This document shows, piece by piece, positions 1 to 7,114 of a DNA stretch of 7,455 nucleotides. A program made the translations under genes and the position numbers. The stretch is from Alphaproteobacteria bacterium. GTDB lineage: Bacteria > Pseudomonadota > Alphaproteobacteria > CACIAM-22H2. Location: assembly GCA_016869915.1 (NCBI GenBank), contig VGDA01000171.1:1-7455 (forward strand). The letters run 5' to 3'. How positions within the stretch are numbered: the stretch's first letter is position 1; every line of letters begins with the position of its first letter. Below the pieces are notes generated by a model. It did not search any database. It worked only from the letters and a program-made list of their open reading frames with translations, and was not told the DNA's origin.

Positions 1-90
1 GGTCAGGTCGCGCGCATCCGCTACCGGCGCCGCGGCGAGCAGGGCGGCCGCGATGGCGGCCGCCGAAAGCATCGATCTCGTCGTCATCAT
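1..90 (-). CDS. Exported protein, N-terminal signal peptide only (cut by left edge)
   Basis: Thirty in-frame codons run from an ATG at 90 down to base 1 and continue outside the window. The translation begins MMTTRSMLSAAAI and ends PVADARDLT. It has a short basic n-region, an alanine/leucine-rich hydrophobic core and a V-A-D-A site that fits signal peptidase I cleavage before RDLT, so the product is most likely secreted to the periplasm. A good Shine-Dalgarno (AAGGAG, minus strand 107-102, overlapping a second GAGGG) lies 7-11 nt upstream. A second ATG at 87 directly follows the first and could equally be the start. The mature protein is not visible, so no function can be assigned. Its place next to a dehydrogenase relic and a GntR-regulated enzyme would suit a solute-binding protein, but that is only a guess. 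It is divergent from the dehydrogenase relic. Confidence 0.72.
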   Translation of the reverse strand, partial: MMTTRSMLSAAAIAAALLAAAPVADARDLT

Positions 91-197
91 CTACGATCCC
101 TCTCCTTGCGCAGGGCGCACCGTCGCCGGGCCCTCCGGCCGGCCCCCTGCAGCCTTTCCCTGCTTCATTCTTAGCGCAGCGCGCGCGGCGCCGCCTA

Positions 198-219
198 ATT
201 GTATTGTTAATAGTACAAT
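198..219. promoter_or_regulatory. AT-rich 22-bp palindrome, candidate operator
   Basis: The sequence reads ATTGTA, then ten bases (TTGTTAATAG), then TACAAT. The 6-bp arms match perfectly, and the inner ten bases are partly symmetric around TTAA, with 18 of 22 positions symmetric overall. It is the most AT-rich spot in an otherwise very GC-rich window. It lies in the 171-bp gap between the divergent signal-peptide gene and the aldehyde dehydrogenase relic, 42 bp before the relic's ATG. Such symmetry is typical of a dimeric regulator site. It differs from the repeat at 1724-1739, so the window's GntR protein is not its obvious partner. TACAAT on either strand could serve as a -10 element, but I see no matching -35 box at the right spacing. 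Confidence 0.5.
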
Positions 220-261
220 GCTGGTCCAGCATCGCCGCGACCGAGCCCGGTGGGAGGTCCC

Positions 262-830
262 ATGACCGTCGATCCGCTGTCCCTCGACCCGACCTCCGCC
301 GCCATCGCGCCGACGCCGTGGACGTCGATCGCGCGGCGCAGGCCGCGCACCGCGCCTTCTCGTCCGGCGAAATCGCGCGGCGCGAGGGCGCGCGGCTGGT
401 CGCCGGCGGCGAGCCCGCGAGCGTGCCCGGCTACCCGAACGGGCTCTTCTATCGCCCGACGATCTTCGCGGACGTTCGCAACGACATGCGCATCGCGCAG
501 GAGGAGGTCTTCGGCCCGGTGCTGGCCGTCATCCGCTTCCGCGACGAGGACGACGCCGTGCGCATCGCCAACGACACGCAGTTCGGCCTCGCGGCCGGCG
601 TGTGGACCCAGTCGATGCGCCGCGCCCTCGCGATGGCGGACCGCGTGCGCGCCGGCACGGTCTGGGTCAACAACTACCGCTCGACGTCGACGACCTCGCC
701 CTTCGGTGGCTTCAAGATGAGCGGCATCGGCCGCGAGGGCGGCATCGCGGGCATCCGCGAGTACATGGAGGTCAAGAGCGTCTGGATCTCGACCGCGCTC
801 GAGATCCCGAACCCCTTCATCCGGCGCTGA
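262..830 (+). pseudogene. Aldehyde dehydrogenase relic: frameshifted and internally deleted
   Basis: The C-terminal third is clearly NAD(P)-dependent aldehyde dehydrogenase: EGARLVAGG, then FYRPTIFADV, the conserved QEEVFGPVL motif, DTQFGLAAGVWT, GTVWVNN, PFGGFKMSGIGREGG and a final EYMEVKSVW. This frame runs from about base 310 to the stop at 828. An AVDVDRAAQAAHRAF stretch (about 315-359) matches the family's N-terminal region (near residue 60), but it is followed within about five codons by EIARREGARLV, which belongs near residue 330. About 260 residues are therefore missing, including the NAD-binding loop, the catalytic Glu and the catalytic Cys. The likely original start is ATG 262, preceded by GGGAGG at 252-257. 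It reads MTVDPLSLDPTSAAIA in a different frame, so there is also a small frameshift around 300-312. The enzyme cannot be active. It probably once oxidised an aldehyde in the same pathway as the neighbouring aminotransferase-fold enzyme, which is inference from context. Its stop lies 9 nt from the stop of the convergent gntR gene. Confidence 0.85.
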
Positions 831-839
831 GGCCGCGCC

Positions 840-1652
840 TCAGCCGCGGTTGTCGGTGATCGCCGCTCGCCACGGCGCGTCGTCGCGCGCGCCTTCGGCC
901 GTGTACTCGACGCGGTACTCGTAGCGGTCGGGGCGGTAGAGTGCCTGCAGCAGCTCGACGACCCGGCCGGACTCGTCCTCGACAAGCCTGGTCATCGCGA
1001 TCAGCGCCGTGCCGACGTCGACGCCCAGGTGCCGCGCGACCTGCGTGTCGGCGAGCGTCGCGGTGATGCGCTCGCGGAAGCGCGCGAGCCGCAGCCCCGC
1101 TGCTGCGAGCGTCGCCGAGATCGGCAGCGACGAGATCCGCCGGCGCGGGACGAGCGGCGCGAGGTCGGCGGAAAGGTGGCAGGTCGTGTGCGAGATCGGC
1201 GAGCGCGCGTCGTGGCGCACGCGCACGATGCGCAGCGCCGGCGCGCCGGGCTCGGCTCCGAGGGCGGCCGCGACCCGGCGCGGCATGCGTGCCATCGCGT
1301 GCTCGAGCACGGTCACGCGCGTGCGCGCCGCAAGCGAGATCTGGTCGCGCAGGATGCGGTTTTGCGCCGGGTGCGCGCCGTCGCGGGGCGGCAGCGGGAA
1401 GGTGCCGCGCCCGCGCTGGCGCAGGACCAGGCCCTCGCGCTCCAGCCGCTCGATCGCCTTGCGGATCGTCACGCGCGAAACGCCGAAGCCCGCGGCGAGT
1501 TCGTCCTCGCCGGGCATCGCGTGGCCCTCGGGATAGGACCCGTCGGTGAGCTTCTGCAGCAGCACCACGTAGATGCGGTGGTAGAGCGGCACCATGTCCG
1601 CGCCGCCGCCGGAGAGTTCCGCGGCCACCGCCGCGCCGCGCCGCATCGCCAT
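840..1652 (-). CDS. GntR-family transcriptional regulator, HutC/UTRA subfamily
   Basis: A 270-residue DNA-binding repressor-type protein. Residues 21-88 form the GntR winged helix: PLYHRIYVVLLQKL, then MPGEDELAAGFGVSRVTIRKAIERLEREGLV with the recognition helix around 57-70, and the wing RQRGRGTF. Residues from about 95 to 255 form a UTRA ligand-binding domain, recognisable from the ATLADTQVARHLGVDVGTAL core and the YRPDRYEYRVEY end. UTRA domains sense small metabolites such as histidine intermediates, sugars or phosphonates; the ligand here cannot be told. I chose the ATG at 1652 because AAGGAG sits 8 nt upstream and the length fits the family. An in-frame ATG at 1730 would add 26 residues unlike the family and lies inside the probable operator. 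The gene is divergent from the class III PLP enzyme and convergent with the dehydrogenase relic, so it probably controls the PLP enzyme and itself. Confidence 0.92.
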   Translation of the reverse strand: MAMRRGAAVAAELSGGGADMVPLYHRIYVVLLQKLTDGSYPEGHAMPGEDELAAGFGVSRVTIRKAIERLEREGLVLRQRGRGTFPLPPRDGAHPAQNRILRDQISLAARTRVTVLEHAMARMPRRVAAALGAEPGAPALRIVRVRHDARSPISHTTCHLSADLAPLVPRRRISSLPISATLAAAGLRLARFRERITATLADTQVARHLGVDVGTALIAMTRLVEDESGRVVELLQALYRPDRYEYRVEYTAEGARDDAPWRAAITDNRG

Positions 1653-1723
1653 GCCGTCCGCTCCTTCCGCGCGCCGCGGCCCCCGCGCATCGACGGGCGC
1701 GGCGTCGCGCGCATTGCGTATTT

Positions 1724-1739
1724 GTATCATCCTTGATAC
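1724..1739. promoter_or_regulatory. Perfect 16-bp inverted repeat, probable GntR operator
   Basis: GTATCA, four bases (TCCT), then TGATAC: the two 6-bp arms are exact reverse complements. It sits in an AT-richer patch of the 113-bp gap between the divergent gntR gene (start 1652) and the PLP enzyme (start 1766), 26 bp before the latter's ATG. HutC-type regulators commonly bind short GT...AC palindromes in their own divergent promoter region, so this is the natural candidate for the autoregulatory site. The binding assignment is inference. No convincing -35/-10 pair could be read on either strand. Confidence 0.62.
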
Positions 1740-1765
1740 CTGAAGCGGGAGAGGGGACGCAGGCG

Positions 1766-3070
1766 ATGGATGGCTCCCGGGACGACCGCCAGCGCGAGCG
1801 GCGCTTCGACGGCTCGCGCGCGCATCGCGCACGGGCCCTGCGCCATGTCGCCTTCGGCGTCTCGTCCACGCCTCGCGCGAACCAACTGCCGGTCCCGTTG
1901 GCGATCGAGCGCGCGGAGGGTGCCCGCGTCGTCGATGTCGACGGGAATTCCTACGTAGATCATGGACTTGGCTACGGACCGCTGATCCTCGGGCATTCGC
2001 CGGGCGGCGTGATCGCGGCGGTCCACGCGGAGTTGGCCCGCGGCCTGCGCACCGCCAGCGTCCATCGCGGCGAGGCGGAACTGGCCGAGCTGATCGCTGC
2101 CTGCGTGCCCTCCGCCGAGGTCAGCGCCTTCGTCAGCACCGGCAGCGAGGCGATCCACCTCGCGCTGCGCGTGGCGCGCGCGGGCACCGGGCGCCTCAAG
2201 GTCGCGAAGTTCCGCTCGAACTACCATGGCTGGTTCGACTCGGTCCACGTCGCGGGCCGTCCCGGCCGGGACGGGCCCGATGCGCTGGGACAGGATCCGC
2301 GCGCCGCGGAAGCCCTCGTGCTCTTCGACTGGGGCGACGCCGGCGCGGTCGAGGCCGCGCTCGACGGCAGCTATGCGGCCGTGCTCGTCGAGCCCGCGGC
2401 GATGAACGCGGGATGCTTCGCGCCGCCGCCGGGCTTCCTCGAGCGGCTGCGCGCCGCGACGCGGCGCCACGGCGCGATGCTGGTCTTCGACGAGGTCGTC
2501 ACCGGCTTCCGCGTCGCGCTCGGCGGCGCGCAGGAGGCGTGGGGCGTGGCCCCCGACATCTGCGTGCTGGGCAAGGCGCTCGGCGCGGGGTTCCCGATCG
2601 GCGCCGTCTCCGGCACGCGCGCGGCGATGTCGACGCTCATGGACGGGCGGCTGCTGCATCGCGGCACCTTCAACGGCAACCCGGCCTGCGTCGCCGCCGC
2701 GGTCGCCTGCCTCAAGGAACTGCGCGAGGGCGGCCCCGCGGTCTACGAGCGCCTCGCCGCCGCCGCGGCCGGGCTGTCCGCGCATGTCGCCGCCGAGGCC
2801 GCGCGCACCGGCGCGCGCGTCTGCGCGACCCACGTGACCGGAGCGCTGCAGCTCTTCGCCGGCGTGCAGCGCATGGAGCGCTTCGCCGACATCGCCAGCG
2901 CCGACCGCGACCTCGTGCTGCGCCTCACCGGCGAGATGCTGCGCGCCGGCGCGATCGCGCTGCCGCGCGGCCTCCTGTACGTCTCGACCGCGCATGGCGA
3001 GGCGGAACTCGCCGCGACGCGGGCGGCGATCACCGCGGCCATGGAGGCCTTCGCCGCCGAGGGGCGCTGA
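1766..3070 (+). CDS. Class III aminotransferase-fold PLP enzyme, glutamate-1-semialdehyde aminomutase-like
   Basis: A 434-residue fold-type I PLP enzyme, usual length for the family. Landmarks in order: RVVDVDGNSYVDHGLGYGP (substrate side), LGHSPG, STGSEA at 124-129 (phosphate-binding region, NSGTEA in true HemL), YHGW at 153-156 (aromatic residue stacking on PLP), VEPAAMNAG, FDEVVTGFR with Asp242 pairing with the pyridine nitrogen, the PLP lysine Lys270 in VLGKALGAGFPIGA, and GTFNGNP near the end. All cofactor residues are present, so it should be active as an aminotransferase or aminomutase. The overall pattern is closest to glutamate-1-semialdehyde 2,1-aminomutase. However, the link to a UTRA regulator and a dehydrogenase relic suggests a catabolic paralogue rather than haem biosynthesis, so I give no gene symbol. 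I chose ATG 1766 because GGGAGAGGGG (1747-1756) lies 9 nt upstream. A TTG at 1733 in the same frame falls inside the operator repeat. Probably cytoplasmic and regulated by the divergent GntR protein. Confidence 0.9.
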   Translation: MDGSRDDRQRERRFDGSRAHRARALRHVAFGVSSTPRANQLPVPLAIERAEGARVVDVDGNSYVDHGLGYGPLILGHSPGGVIAAVHAELARGLRTASVHRGEAELAELIAACVPSAEVSAFVSTGSEAIHLALRVARAGTGRLKVAKFRSNYHGWFDSVHVAGRPGRDGPDALGQDPRAAEALVLFDWGDAGAVEAALDGSYAAVLVEPAAMNAGCFAPPPGFLERLRAATRRHGAMLVFDEVVTGFRVALGGAQEAWGVAPDICVLGKALGAGFPIGAVSGTRAAMSTLMDGRLLHRGTFNGNPACVAAAVACLKELREGGPAVYERLAAAAAGLSAHVAAEAARTGARVCATHVTGALQLFAGVQRMERFADIASADRDLVLRLTGEMLRAGAIALPRGLLYVSTAHGEAELAATRAAITAAMEAFAAEGR

Positions 3071-3184
3071 GCGCGCTTGCCCGTCGCCGGCCGCGCGGGG
3101 GATGCTACGCGCCTCGGGACATGGCGACGCGCCGACGGCCGGCGGCGCGCGCAGCGACGCAGGACCGGCGGGGGAACAGCGGAC

Positions 3185-3664
3185 ATGTCGGACTTCCTCT
3201 GGCGCTCGCTCGCCATCGGCATCGGCGGGACGGCGGCCATGGACATCTGGGCCATCCTGCTCAACCGCGTCTTCGGGATCCCGCTGCCGAACTGGGCGCT
3301 GGTCGGGCGCTGGTTCTGCCACCTGTCCGGCGGCAAGGTATTCCACGACGACATCGGCGCTGCCGCGCCCTGGCGCAACGAGCTCGCCGCGGGCTGGATC
3401 GCGCACTACGCGGTCGGCATCCTCTACGCGGGCATCCTCGTCCTGCTCGCGGGGCCGGCCTGGACGCGCGAGCCGACCTTCCTGCCGGCCTGGATCCTGG
3501 GCATGGTCACGATCGGCGCGGGCTGGTTCCTGCTGCAGCCCGGCATGGGCGCCGGCTGGGCGGCGTCGAAGCGCGCGAACGCGTGGCAGGTCAGGCTCCT
3601 CAACGTGGCGTCGCACACCGTGTTCGCCGCCGGCCTCTACGCCACGGCCCTGCTGCTGCGCTGA
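3185..3664 (+). CDS. DUF2938-type small integral membrane protein
   Basis: A 159-residue inner-membrane protein. The opening FLWRSLAIGIGGTAAMDIWA, the motif NWALVGRW, the FHDDIGAAAP stretch and the late LQPGMGAGWAASK motif match what I recall of the DUF2938 family, whose function is unknown. Four hydrophobic segments can be read at about 5-27, 69-90, 98-118 and 138-158. Polar conserved residues sit between segments one and two. I chose ATG 3185 because it begins the family-like sequence and GGGGGA (3170-3175) lies 9 nt upstream. The open frame extends further upstream, but only with arginine-rich, non-membrane residues. It lies 114 nt after the PLP enzyme and 52 nt before the hydrolase. No terminator or strong promoter is evident in either gap, so it may belong to either transcript. 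Confidence 0.82.
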   Translation: MSDFLWRSLAIGIGGTAAMDIWAILLNRVFGIPLPNWALVGRWFCHLSGGKVFHDDIGAAAPWRNELAAGWIAHYAVGILYAGILVLLAGPAWTREPTFLPAWILGMVTIGAGWFLLQPGMGAGWAASKRANAWQVRLLNVASHTVFAAGLYATALLLR

Positions 3665-3716
3665 GCGCCGAAGCCGCTTTCCCGCCGTGCGCGGGGATGC
3701 GAGCCTGCGCCCCCTC

Positions 3717-4685
3717 ATGTTCCCGGGCGTCCATCCTCCGCGCAGCCATTTGCGCAGGCGCACTGCGCTGCGTGGCGCGCTCGCCGCCGCCGCGCTTGCC
3801 ATCGGCGCGCCGCTGGCCGCGCGCGCCCAGCAGCGCGCCGAGCCGCGCGCCCCGGCGCCCCCGCCGCCGGCGCCGCCCGTGCAGCCGCGCTCCGTCGCGC
3901 GCAGCGGCCACTTCGTCACGAGCGACAAGGTCAGGCTCCACTACCTCGAGGCCGGGCAGGGGCGGACGATCCTCTTCGTCCCCGGCTGGTCGATGCCCGC
4001 CTTCATCTGGGAGCCGCAGCTCGCGGGCCTGTCGCCGCGCTGGCGCACGGTGGCGATGGACCCGCGCTCGCAGGGCCGCTCGCAGGTCGCTCGCAGCGGG
4101 CACGAGCCATCGCGCCGCGGCCGCGACATCGGCGAGGCGATCGAGCGGCTGGCCGCGGACCGCGTCGTCCTTGTCGGCTGGTCGCTCGGCGTCCTCGACA
4201 GCCTCGCCTTCGTCCAGGAGCACGGCGACGCGCGCATCGCCGGCCTCGTGCTGGTCGACAACTCGGTGGGCGAGGGCACGCCACCGGCGCCGTCGCGCCC
4301 CTCGACCTTCCTGCCTTCGCTGCGCGCCGAGCGGGAGAAGACGATGGCCAGCTTCGTGAAGGCCATGTACGCGACGCCGCAGGACCCCGCCTATCTCGAG
4401 GCCGTCACCCGCGCCGCGCTCGCGACGCCCTACGACGCCCAGGCGAAGCTGCTCTCCTACCAGCGCCCGCGCGAATACTGGCGCGACGCGCTCTACGCCA
4501 CGCGCCGTCCGGTCCTCTACGCGATCCGGCCGCGCTTCGCGGCGCAGGGGGATGCCGTGAAGGCGCGCCATGCCGATGCCGGCGTCGAGGTCTTCGCCGA
4601 CGCGGGCCACGCGCTCTTCGTCGACCGCGCCGAGCGCTTCAACGCGCTGCTCGAGGCGTTCTGCTCGGGGCGGGCGCAGTGGTAA
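3717..4685 (+). CDS. Exported alpha/beta-fold hydrolase
   Basis: A 322-residue protein with an N-terminal export signal (1-37). LRRRTALRG contains an RR-x-hydrophobic-hydrophobic core compatible with Tat export, followed by an alanine-rich core and an A-R-A cleavage site before QQ. A proline/alanine-rich linker follows (about 40-58). The hydrolase domain starts near residue 63: LHYLEAG, the oxyanion-hole strand and loop FVPGWSMPAFIW (87-98), MDPRSQGRS, and the nucleophile elbow GWSLG with Ser156. The catalytic histidine is His298 in DAGHALFVD. The usual acid after strand 7 is missing: that position reads PVLYAIRPRF. Asp181 after strand 6 (LVLVDNS) is the likely acid. Substrate unknown; esterase- or lactonase-type chemistry is possible. 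The ATG 3717 start has no good Shine-Dalgarno, and a GTG at 3687 is an alternative, so the start is uncertain. Its last 7 nt overlap the next gene, implying co-translation. Confidence 0.86.
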   Translation: MFPGVHPPRSHLRRRTALRGALAAAALAIGAPLAARAQQRAEPRAPAPPPPAPPVQPRSVARSGHFVTSDKVRLHYLEAGQGRTILFVPGWSMPAFIWEPQLAGLSPRWRTVAMDPRSQGRSQVARSGHEPSRRGRDIGEAIERLAADRVVLVGWSLGVLDSLAFVQEHGDARIAGLVLVDNSVGEGTPPAPSRPSTFLPSLRAEREKTMASFVKAMYATPQDPAYLEAVTRAALATPYDAQAKLLSYQRPREYWRDALYATRRPVLYAIRPRFAAQGDAVKARHADAGVEVFADAGHALFVDRAERFNALLEAFCSGRAQW

Positions 4686-7114
4686 AGCGCGGCGCCGGCG
4701 ACCGCGTGGCGGCGCGCGCGCTGCTGCCGCTCTTCCTCGTCGCCTTCGCGGCCGTGGGCGTCGAGATCGCGCTCACCCGGTACTTCGCGGTCGCGAGCTG
4801 GTCCGAGTACGGCTACTGGATCATCTCCATCGCGATGACCGGCTTCGCGGTGAGCGGCGTCGTCATGGTGCTGGGGCGCGAGGCCTTCCTGCGCAACGCC
4901 GGCTGGATGCTGCCCGCGCTGCCGCTCGCCATGCTGCCAGCGGGGGCGGGCGGCTGGATCGCGGTGACGCTCAACGCGTTCAACCCGCTCGCGCTGCAGA
5001 ACCCGGCCACGGCCGCCGCCGAGTTCATGGGCATCCTCGGCTACTACGCGGCGCTCTTCCCCTTCTTCTTCCTTGCCGGGCTCGCGGTCAGCCTCAACTT
5101 CGTCGTCCATGCGCGCGACGTCGGTCGCGTCTACGGCTTCGACCTGCTCGGCGCCGGGCTCGGCGCGGCGCTGGCGCTGGCGGCGATGTGGGCGCTGCAT
5201 CCCTTCGACCTCGTGCCCGCGCTGCTGCCCGCTCTCGCGCTGGCGGCGGCGCTGACGCCGTCGCGGCGGCCGGTGGCCCTGTCGCTCGCCGCGCTGGCGC
5301 TGCTCGCCGCGAGCGCGGGCGCCGTGCTCGGCCTCGCGCGCCCCGCGACCAGCGAGTACAAGGCGATCTTCGCGCCGCTCAACGTCCCGGACGGGCGCGT
5401 CCTCGCGGAACTGCGCTCGCCGCGCGGCCTCTACCAGCTGCTCGACAACTTCACCGAGCGCCCCGACATCGACATCTCCAACAACGCCGGCTCGATGGGC
5501 ATGCCGCCGCCGCCGCGCGCGCTCGGCCTCTATCGCGACGGCGCGCGAATCGCGGCGCTGCCCGGCGAGGCGCTGTCCGCGGGCTACGCGCCGGCCGCGC
5601 TCGACGCCGCGCCGCATGCGCTGGTCGAGAAGCCGTCCATGCTCCTGATCGGCAGCTCCGGCGGCTTCCGCGTCGCCGAGGCGCTGGCGCTCGGCGCCGC
5701 GCGCCTCGACGTCGTCGAGCCCGAGCCGATGGTCGCACGCATCCTGCGCGAGGGGCTCGGTCCGGTGCCGCCGCTGCCCGCCGACCCGCGCGTGAACCTG
5801 CTCGACCGCCACGCGCTGACGGCGGGCGGGCGCGGCTACGACATCGTCGCCATAGCCGGCGACGCGCTCGGCGCGGACGACATGGCTCGCCACCTCTACG
5901 CCGCCGAGGCGCTGGCCTCGCTCTACGGCAGGCTGGCGCCGCAGGGCGTGCTCTCCATCCCGGTCTCCATCCGCGAGTTGCCGGTCTACGCGGTCCGCGT
6001 GCTAGCCACCGCGCGCGCGGCGCTGCTCGCCGCCGGCGTCGCCGATCCCGCGGCGCATGTCGTAGTCTACCGCTCCGCGTGGAACCTGCGCGTGCTGGTG
6101 TCGCGGTCGCCCTGGGACGCCGGGCGCCTCGCGCGGCTGCTTGCCTTCTGCGAGGAACGCAGCTTCGACGTCTCGTACGCGCCGGGGCTCGACGCCACCG
6201 CGCCGGGGCGCGGCGTCTGGAACGACCTTCCGCCGGTGTCGCTCGACAGCGGCACGTCGGGCGCGTCGGACCGCGCGGTCGACGCGGTCGCGGAGGAGGC
6301 GCTGCTGGTGATGGCGGGCGAGGCGCCCGTCGACGCCTTCGATCGCTCGCCGGTGACCGCCGACCGCGCCTGGCTCAGCCCCGTCGTGCGCATCGCCGCG
6401 CTGCCGGCCGCGCTCGCGCGCGTCGAGGTGCTGCCGCAGCAGGAGATCGGCCTGCTCGTGAACGCCGCCGTCCTCGTCCAGGCGACGCTGCTCGCCCTCG
6501 CCGTGTCGGCGCTGCCGCTCTTCTCGCGCCGCGCGCTGGGGGTCGGCGCCAACCTGCTCGGGCGCGCGCTCGTCTACTTCCCCGCGCTCGGCCTCGGCTT
6601 CCTGCTGGTCGAGATCGCGCTCATCGAGCACGCCGCCTTCCTGCTCGGCGACCGCGTCAGCGGCTTCGCGCTCGTCCTCACCGCGATGCTCGTCTTCTCC
6701 GGGCTCGGCTCGATGGCCGCCGGGCGCTTCGCCGCCACGCCGCGCCGGGGCCTGGCGATCGCGGTCGCCGTCATCGCGCTGTGGAGCGCGCTCGCCTTCC
6801 AGGGCCTGCGTCCCGCCACGCTCGCGCTCGTCGACCTCCCGGCCTGGGCGCGCGCGGCCGCGATCCTCGTCGCGGTGGCGCCGCTGGCGGTCGCGATGGG
6901 GCTGCCCTTCCCGATCGGCCTCGACCGCTTCCAGACCGAGCATGCGGGGCTGCTGCCATGGGCCTGGGCACTCAACGGCGCCTTCTCGGTGATCGCGACG
7001 CCGCTGGCCAACCTCCTCGGCCACGCCGCCGGCCTGCCGCTGCTGCTGCTTGCCGGGCTGTTCTGCTACCTGCTAACCCTGCCCGCGCTTCCACCGGGGA
7101 CCGGATCTAGATGA
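4679..7114 (+). CDS. Polytopic membrane protein with central spermidine-synthase-like Rossmann domain
   Basis: An 811-residue protein. Seven hydrophobic segments (about 14-36, 45-66, 75-97, 117-140, 152-174, 177-193, 198-220) precede a soluble region (about 225-585). About seven more follow (589-614, 624-648, 659-681, 690-708, 722-745, 762-780, 785-803). The soluble part resembles the aminopropyltransferase/methyltransferase Rossmann fold: strand 1 MLLIGSSGGFRVAEAL (321-336), where synthases have GGGDG, an acidic strand-2 end VEPEP (346-350), and YDIVAIAGDA (387-396), where synthases have a catalytic Asp-containing loop. The nucleotide-binding glycines are partly kept but the catalytic aspartate pattern is not, so classical spermidine synthase activity is doubtful. 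The C-terminal block with FLLVEIALIEHAAFLLGDR and GLPFPIGLDRF is typical of membrane-bound spermidine-synthase-like proteins. The start is GTG 4679, with only a weak GGGGCGGG upstream, overlapping the hydrolase by 7 nt. Its stop overlaps the next ATG (ATGA). Function unknown. Confidence 0.85.
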   Translation: MVKRGAGDRVAARALLPLFLVAFAAVGVEIALTRYFAVASWSEYGYWIISIAMTGFAVSGVVMVLGREAFLRNAGWMLPALPLAMLPAGAGGWIAVTLNAFNPLALQNPATAAAEFMGILGYYAALFPFFFLAGLAVSLNFVVHARDVGRVYGFDLLGAGLGAALALAAMWALHPFDLVPALLPALALAAALTPSRRPVALSLAALALLAASAGAVLGLARPATSEYKAIFAPLNVPDGRVLAELRSPRGLYQLLDNFTERPDIDISNNAGSMGMPPPPRALGLYRDGARIAALPGEALSAGYAPAALDAAPHALVEKPSMLLIGSSGGFRVAEALALGAARLDVVEPEPMVARILREGLGPVPPLPADPRVNLLDRHALTAGGRGYDIVAIAGDALGADDMARHLYAAEALASLYGRLAPQGVLSIPVSIRELPVYAVRVLATARAALLAAGVADPAAHVVVYRSAWNLRVLVSRSPWDAGRLARLLAFCEERSFDVSYAPGLDATAPGRGVWNDLPPVSLDSGTSGASDRAVDAVAEEALLVMAGEAPVDAFDRSPVTADRAWLSPVVRIAALPAALARVEVLPQQEIGLLVNAAVLVQATLLALAVSALPLFSRRALGVGANLLGRALVYFPALGLGFLLVEIALIEHAAFLLGDRVSGFALVLTAMLVFSGLGSMAAGRFAATPRRGLAIAVAVIALWSALAFQGLRPATLALVDLPAWARAAAILVAVAPLAVAMGLPFPIGLDRFQTEHAGLLPWAWALNGAFSVIATPLANLLGHAAGLPLLLLAGLFCYLLTLPALPPGTGSR

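Noticed and set aside
204..261. Upstream extension of the dehydrogenase frame from an ATG at 204
   Set aside because: The extra residues have no resemblance to aldehyde dehydrogenases, the start lies inside the palindrome, and the good ribosome binding site serves the ATG at 262 in another frame.
3130..3144. Possible hairpin CGCCG-N5-CGGCG between the PLP enzyme and the DUF2938 gene
   Set aside because: Short stem without a T-run in GC-rich DNA; not enough to call a terminator.
3681..3695. Possible hairpin CCCGC-N5-GCGGG after the DUF2938 gene as a terminator
   Set aside because: The stem is only 5 bp, no T-run follows, and such short GC stems arise by chance throughout this window.
1727..3928. 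Very long minus-strand open frame (over 700 codons) opposite the PLP enzyme and DUF2938 genes
   Set aside because: It is rich in Arg, Ala, Gly and His with no family motifs, spans several plus-strand genes with clear homology, and is the expected antisense shadow in GC-rich DNA.
2413..4359. Long plus-strand open frame overlapping the PLP enzyme, DUF2938 and hydrolase genes
   Set aside because: It is out of frame with three recognisable proteins and made of Arg/Ala-rich sequence without motifs.
4517..5893. Minus-strand open frame opposite the membrane protein gene, plus similar ones at 3600-4610 and 6002-7024
   Set aside because: The composition is low-complexity Arg/Ala/Glu/Gly and follows the codon structure of the plus-strand genes; no ribosome binding site or domain supports them.
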